From the NCBI RefSeq assembly GCF_020171725.1, contig NZ_JAIVAJ010000001.1, positions 682,001-746,000 on the forward strand: a stretch of 64,000 nucleotides of DNA, in the 5' to 3' direction. Each line of letters begins with the position of its first letter. Position 1 is the stretch's first letter. This document shows, in pieces, positions 60,711 through 64,000 of this stretch. The notes beneath the pieces were generated by a model. It worked only from the letters and a program-made list of their open reading frames with translations. It did no database searches and was not told the DNA's origin. The translations under genes were made by a program, and so were the position numbers. Origin of the DNA: Halobacillus litoralis. Lineage in GTDB: Bacteria; Bacillota; Bacilli; Bacillales; Halobacillaceae.

Positions 60711-62060
60711 ATGTATCAAACTTCATCGATTAGGCAAAAAATAAAATTATTCAGTGTCATCCTGTTCCCTATCTTAGTCACTCAACTGGGAATGTATGCG
60801 ATGAACTTTTTTGATACAGTGATGTCGGGTCAGGCGGGCCCGGATGAGCTGGCTGGTGTAGCTATAGGCTCAAGCATCTGGCTGCCTGTTTTTACTGGAC
60901 TGAACGGCATCTTAATGGCGATTTCCCCTATTGTGTCTCAATTGAAAGGCGCAGGAAAAGACAAAGAAATTCCCTGGTCGGTCAGACAAGGTCTTTATTT
61001 ATCCGTCGCACTTGCCCTATCCATCGGTTTATCCGGATACTTCTTACTTGATCCTATTCTTTCTCTTCTTAATATCGAATCGGGTGTAAGAACAGTCGCT
61101 AACTATTATCTAATCGCGCTCGGAACTGGGATTGTCCCATTATTTGCGTTCAACTTACTGAGGTCATTTGTAGATGCACTAGGCCTCACCAGAATATCTA
61201 TGGGGATCATTCTCCTTACGTTACCTGTCAATATCGTGTTCAACTATATGTTTATATTCGGCAAGCTCGGAGCACCGGAACTTGGGGGAATCGGAGCAGG
61301 CGTCGCATCCTCTCTTACCTATTGGTTTTCACTCGTCGTCTTAGTTGCGACGATCCGGAGAAATGTATCACTCAGACGATTCGGTATATTTACAGCGTTC
61401 CCGAAGCCGTCACTCGGAGAGTGGTGGGAGCAGTTGAAGATCGGAGTCCCAATTGGATTTGCCATTTTCTTTGAGACAAGTATTTTTGCAGCTGTTACGT
61501 TCTTTATGACCGCTTACGATACATACACGATTGCCGCCCACCAGGCAGCGATTAATTTCGCTTCATTCCTTTATATGATTCCGTTGAGTATTGCCTTCAC
61601 GCTGACTATCGCTGTCGGTTTTGAAGTCGGGGCGAAAAGGTACAAGGATGCTCGAACCTATTCCTACATGGGAATCAGTCTTGCTGTATTGATGTCGATA
61701 CTTGCAGGATTAACACTCTTCATTTTCGATGATTCTGTTGCCAGACTTTACAGCGCAAACCCAACGGTCATCGAGCTGACGAAAAACTTCATTTTCTTCG
61801 CAATTTTCTTCCAGCTGTCCGATGCGGTCGGCGCACCTATACAAGGTGTATTAAGAGGGTATAAAGATGTAAACATTACACTCGTGATGGCGTTCGTTTC
61901 CTACTGGGTCATCGGTCTACCGAGCGGTTATCTGCTCGCTAACTATACATCTCTCGGACCTTACGGGTACTGGATGAGTCTGATTATCGGTCTTACTGCA
62001 GGTGCGATTACTTTGCTGATCCGTATGCTGCATTTACAAAAACGAAAAATCGCAACGTGA
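60711..62060 (+). CDS. MATE family efflux transporter
   Basis: A 449-residue, 12-TM cation-coupled drug exporter; N-half motif MNFFDTVMSGQAGPDELAGVAIGSSIWLPVFTGLNGILMAISPIVSQLKGAG and C-half HQAAINFASFLYMIPLSIAFTLTIAVGFEVGAKR identify NorM-type MATE. The acidic residue in TM1 (Asp near 36) fits Na+ or H+ coupling. SD AAAGGAAG. Divergent from murG. Confidence 0.9.
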   Translation: MYQTSSIRQKIKLFSVILFPILVTQLGMYAMNFFDTVMSGQAGPDELAGVAIGSSIWLPVFTGLNGILMAISPIVSQLKGAGKDKEIPWSVRQGLYLSVALALSIGLSGYFLLDPILSLLNIESGVRTVANYYLIALGTGIVPLFAFNLLRSFVDALGLTRISMGIILLTLPVNIVFNYMFIFGKLGAPELGGIGAGVASSLTYWFSLVVLVATIRRNVSLRRFGIFTAFPKPSLGEWWEQLKIGVPIGFAIFFETSIFAAVTFFMTAYDTYTIAAHQAAINFASFLYMIPLSIAFTLTIAVGFEVGAKRYKDARTYSYMGISLAVLMSILAGLTLFIFDDSVARLYSANPTVIELTKNFIFFAIFFQLSDAVGAPIQGVLRGYKDVNITLVMAFVSYWVIGLPSGYLLANYTSLGPYGYWMSLIIGLTAGAITLLIRMLHLQKRKIAT

Positions 62061-62062
62061 GA

Positions 62063-62092
62063 AAAGCCGACAAGGGGATCCTTGGCGGCTTT
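62063..62092. terminator. Bidirectional terminator
   Basis: AAAGCCGaCAAGG pairs with CCTTGgCGGCTTT around GGAT, between the MATE (+) and aldehyde dehydrogenase (-) genes. Confidence 0.86.
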
Positions 62093-62096
62093 CTTT

Positions 62097-63527
62097 TTAT
62101 CCTTCTTTTAAGTTCATCACGATGAGACGCTCTTCTGTCATATCTTCAATCGTGTACTTCGGTCCTTCTTTGCCCCATCCACTCGATTTCACGCCTCCAT
62201 ATGGCATCAAATCCACACGATATTGGGAGGAGTCGTTGATCATGAGACCACCCACCTCAATATTTTTAGCTGCATAAAAAGCCGTATCGAAATTCTGAGT
62301 GAATATTCCACCTTGCAAACCGTATTTCGACTTGTTCACTTCCTTAATACACGCTTTAATATCAGAGAAAGGAATCAAGTTTACAACAGGTGCGAAAACT
62401 TCTTCACAAACAACCTTCATGTCATTCGTCACGTTTGTAAGGATGGTAGGATGCAGCAAAGCGCCTTTACGCTCTCCCCCGTAAACGACTTCAGCCCCCG
62501 CTTCTTTCGCTTCGTTAATCCAGGATTCCGCACGCTCTGCTTCTTCTTCACTGATCATGGGACCGACATCCGTTTCGGGGTCATTCGGGTCTCCGATGTT
62601 CAGCTTCCCTATCGCTTCAATGAACTTCTCCTGAAAGGCTTCCCGAACATCATCATGTACATAGATCCGTTGAACAGAAATACAGACCTGTCCTGCGAAG
62701 GCATAGCTCTTAGCCGCCACATTCTCAGCTGCCGCTTCAACATCTGCCTCTTTGTCGATAATGACCGGGGAATTGTTCCCGAGTTCCAGTACCAACTTGT
62801 TCAACCCTGTATTCTGCTTCAACATAAGCCCGACTTCAGCGCTCCCTGTAAACGAGTATAAACTAATTCTCGAGTCCTTCATCATCTGATTCCCAACTGT
62901 CGAGCCGGAACCTACAACAACATTGAAATACCCTTTAGGAAGCCCAGCCTCTTTAAACAGTTCCGCGAGCTTTAATGCTGAAACAGGTGTCTTACTTGCT
63001 GGCTTGAGCACAACCGTATTGCCAGCAGCAAGCGCAGGAGCAATTTTATGGGCGACTAAATTGATTGGGAAATTGAATGGGCTGATTGCGCCGACCACAC
63101 CAACAGGGACCTTTATCGTGAATGCCATCCGGTTTTCAGATCCTGGGGCTGCTTCGACGGGTACCCCTTCTCCGTGGATCCGTTTCGCCTCTTCAGCCGA
63201 CTGTTCAAAGGTCTGGGTTGCCCGGTCTATCTCCGTCCTCGCCTGCTTCAGCGGCTTCCCTGCCTCCATTGTAATGTTTCTCGCCAAGTCCTCTTTATTT
63301 TCTTGGAGCAATTCACTGACTCTTTTTAAAATACTATAACGTTCATATGCACCGAGCTTGTGGTTTCGATAGGCGTATTCAGCGGCCTCAACAGCCTGGT
63401 CAACCTCTCTTTCTGAGGCTTTTGATACCTTAGCATATGTCTCTTGTGTATATTTGTTAAGCACTTCTACTTCATCATCCGTCTTTGTCCATTCACCATT
63501 AATATATAAAGGATAGTGTTTCACCAT
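62097..63527 (-). CDS. NAD(P)+-dependent aldehyde dehydrogenase
   Basis: A 476-residue ALDH. Cofactor region SPFNFPINLVAHKIAPALAAGNTVVLKPASKTP (about 150-182), Glu in VLELGNNSPVII near 250, nucleophile Cys in FAGQVCISVQRIYV near 284. Catalytic residues are all there. The Q-V-C-I-S-V-Q-R pattern places it with lactaldehyde/GapN-like ALDHs rather than betaine aldehyde types; physiological substrate unclear. ATG at 63527 has GAGGAG at proper distance; an earlier ATG touches the SD. Confidence 0.9.
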   Translation of the reverse strand: MVKHYPLYINGEWTKTDDEVEVLNKYTQETYAKVSKASEREVDQAVEAAEYAYRNHKLGAYERYSILKRVSELLQENKEDLARNITMEAGKPLKQARTEIDRATQTFEQSAEEAKRIHGEGVPVEAAPGSENRMAFTIKVPVGVVGAISPFNFPINLVAHKIAPALAAGNTVVLKPASKTPVSALKLAELFKEAGLPKGYFNVVVGSGSTVGNQMMKDSRISLYSFTGSAEVGLMLKQNTGLNKLVLELGNNSPVIIDKEADVEAAAENVAAKSYAFAGQVCISVQRIYVHDDVREAFQEKFIEAIGKLNIGDPNDPETDVGPMISEEEAERAESWINEAKEAGAEVVYGGERKGALLHPTILTNVTNDMKVVCEEVFAPVVNLIPFSDIKACIKEVNKSKYGLQGGIFTQNFDTAFYAAKNIEVGGLMINDSSQYRVDLMPYGGVKSSGWGKEGPKYTIEDMTEERLIVMNLKEG

Positions 63528-63622
63528 TCCCATTCTCCTCTCTGTGTCTCTAGTTGTTTATTTCCAATTTATATGAATGGTAAACTTCTCCCACACAGCA
63601 CCGTGCTCTAAACCAAACAAAA

Positions 63623-63650
63623 AACCTGCATGGCAGATGCCATGCAGGTT
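63623..63650 (-). terminator. Terminator of the nucleoside transporter gene
   Basis: AACCTGCATGGC pairs with GCCATGCAGGTT around AGAT; on the minus strand it is followed by TTTTTTG. Confidence 0.87.
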
Positions 63651-63662
63651 ACTTTAATGGAT

Positions 63663-64000
63663 TTAGATGAACATACCTGCAATTGTAGCAGATAGCATTG
63701 AACCTAGAGTCGCACCAATTAGAAGCTTCATACCGAAGCCTGAAACTTTTCCACCTTTTTCAGAGTCGATTCCCTGAACCGTACCAGCGATGATACCAAT
63801 GGAAGAGAAGTTAGCGAAACTCGTTAGGAATACGGTTACGATACCCGCTGTTTTCTCAGAAACGCCACCCAGCATTTCCTGGAATTGAAGCATCGCTACG
63901 AATTCGTTCGTTACAATCTTCGTACCCATGATCGCACCGGCATCCAATACTTCGGCAGCCGGAATACCCATCAATAGACCGATTGGAGCAATAATATATC
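63663..64000 (-). CDS. nupC: Concentrative nucleoside transporter, C-terminal part
   Basis: The frame is open into the window edge and ends at 63663; 112 codons are visible. Sequence IAPIGLLMGIPAAEVLDAGAIMGTKIVTNEFVAMLQFQEML and LTSFANFSSIGIIAGTVQGI, ending with ATIAGMFI, is the C-terminal half of CNT (NupC) carriers: Na+- or H+-linked nucleoside uptake through the cytoplasmic membrane. The N-terminal ~290 residues and any promoter are outside the window. Confidence 0.9.
   Translation of the reverse strand, partial: YIIAPIGLLMGIPAAEVLDAGAIMGTKIVTNEFVAMLQFQEMLGGVSEKTAGIVTVFLTSFANFSSIGIIAGTVQGIDSEKGGKVSGFGMKLLIGATLGSMLSATIAGMFI

Noticed and set aside
1..64000. CRISPR arrays, tRNA, rRNA, prophage or transposase genes
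   Set aside because: No regularly spaced direct repeats, no cloverleaf or rRNA-like sequences and no recombinase motifs were noticed while reading; subtle cases could be missed without a computed search.

Overview
This window is a 64 kb piece of a Gram-positive, endospore-forming Bacillaceae chromosome. The evidence is a complete GerA-type germination operon, SpoVR, a YhcN/YlaJ lipoprotein, the SigI/RsgI pair, BmrC/BmrD, a tyrosine T-box, strong Shine-Dalgarno sequences and many GTG/TTG starts. The acidic secreted proteins and Na+-linked transporters fit a halotolerant genus such as Halobacillus, but that is a guess. I saw no rRNA, tRNA, CRISPR array, prophage or intact insertion sequence. 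It is core chromosome with short transcription units, most closed by a clear hairpin terminator.

Layout. 1-9 kb: fumC (cut by the window edge), a zinc-dependent phospholipase C-like gene behind a structured leader, a UMF1-type MFS transporter, a VanY-like lipoprotein peptidase, an IDEAL protein, wrbA, a cation diffusion facilitator behind an unexplained leader, an acetyltransferase and a Gly/Pro-rich protein. 9-16 kb: azlC-azlD with an in-frame stop in azlC, a Tyr T-box controlling an NhaC-family transporter, a metallo-beta-lactamase-fold hydrolase, a cobalamin-binding-like protein, an alpha/beta hydrolase with an unknown partner, and a cold-shock gene. 16-28 kb: a second-type map, maa, acetyltransferases, an ABC exporter, UspA facing SulP, an EamA transporter, and an ABC-F protein behind an attenuator-like leader. 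28-41 kb: an S66 peptidase, benzil reductase-like SDR, dat, spoVR, YhcN, YhdB, YhcX, a TetR regulator, and a flavin disulfide oxidoreductase coupled to a DUF1499 gene. 41-48 kb: rsgI-sigI, an HtrA-like protease without a PDZ domain, and bmrC-bmrD. 48-57 kb: two overlooked peptide genes, a DUF389 protein, the ger operon, an aldo/keto reductase and helD. 57-64 kb: a chemoreceptor / STAS / HATPase / zinc-ribbon operon, a murG-like gene, a MATE exporter, an aldehyde dehydrogenase and a truncated nucleoside transporter.

The less ordinary signals are mostly small and regulatory. A Fur-box-like site covers the start of a 22-codon peptide gene at 48.4 kb, followed by two terminators. Peptide ORFs lie in the leaders of the phospholipase C-like gene, bmrC and the ABC-F gene. 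A chemoreceptor is genetically fused to a partner-switching pair at 56.7-59.3 kb. A gene-free 480 bp segment at 34.7-35.2 kb is framed by two near-identical hairpins and carries a palindromic repeat. All functional assignments come from reading motifs by eye; no database search was run.
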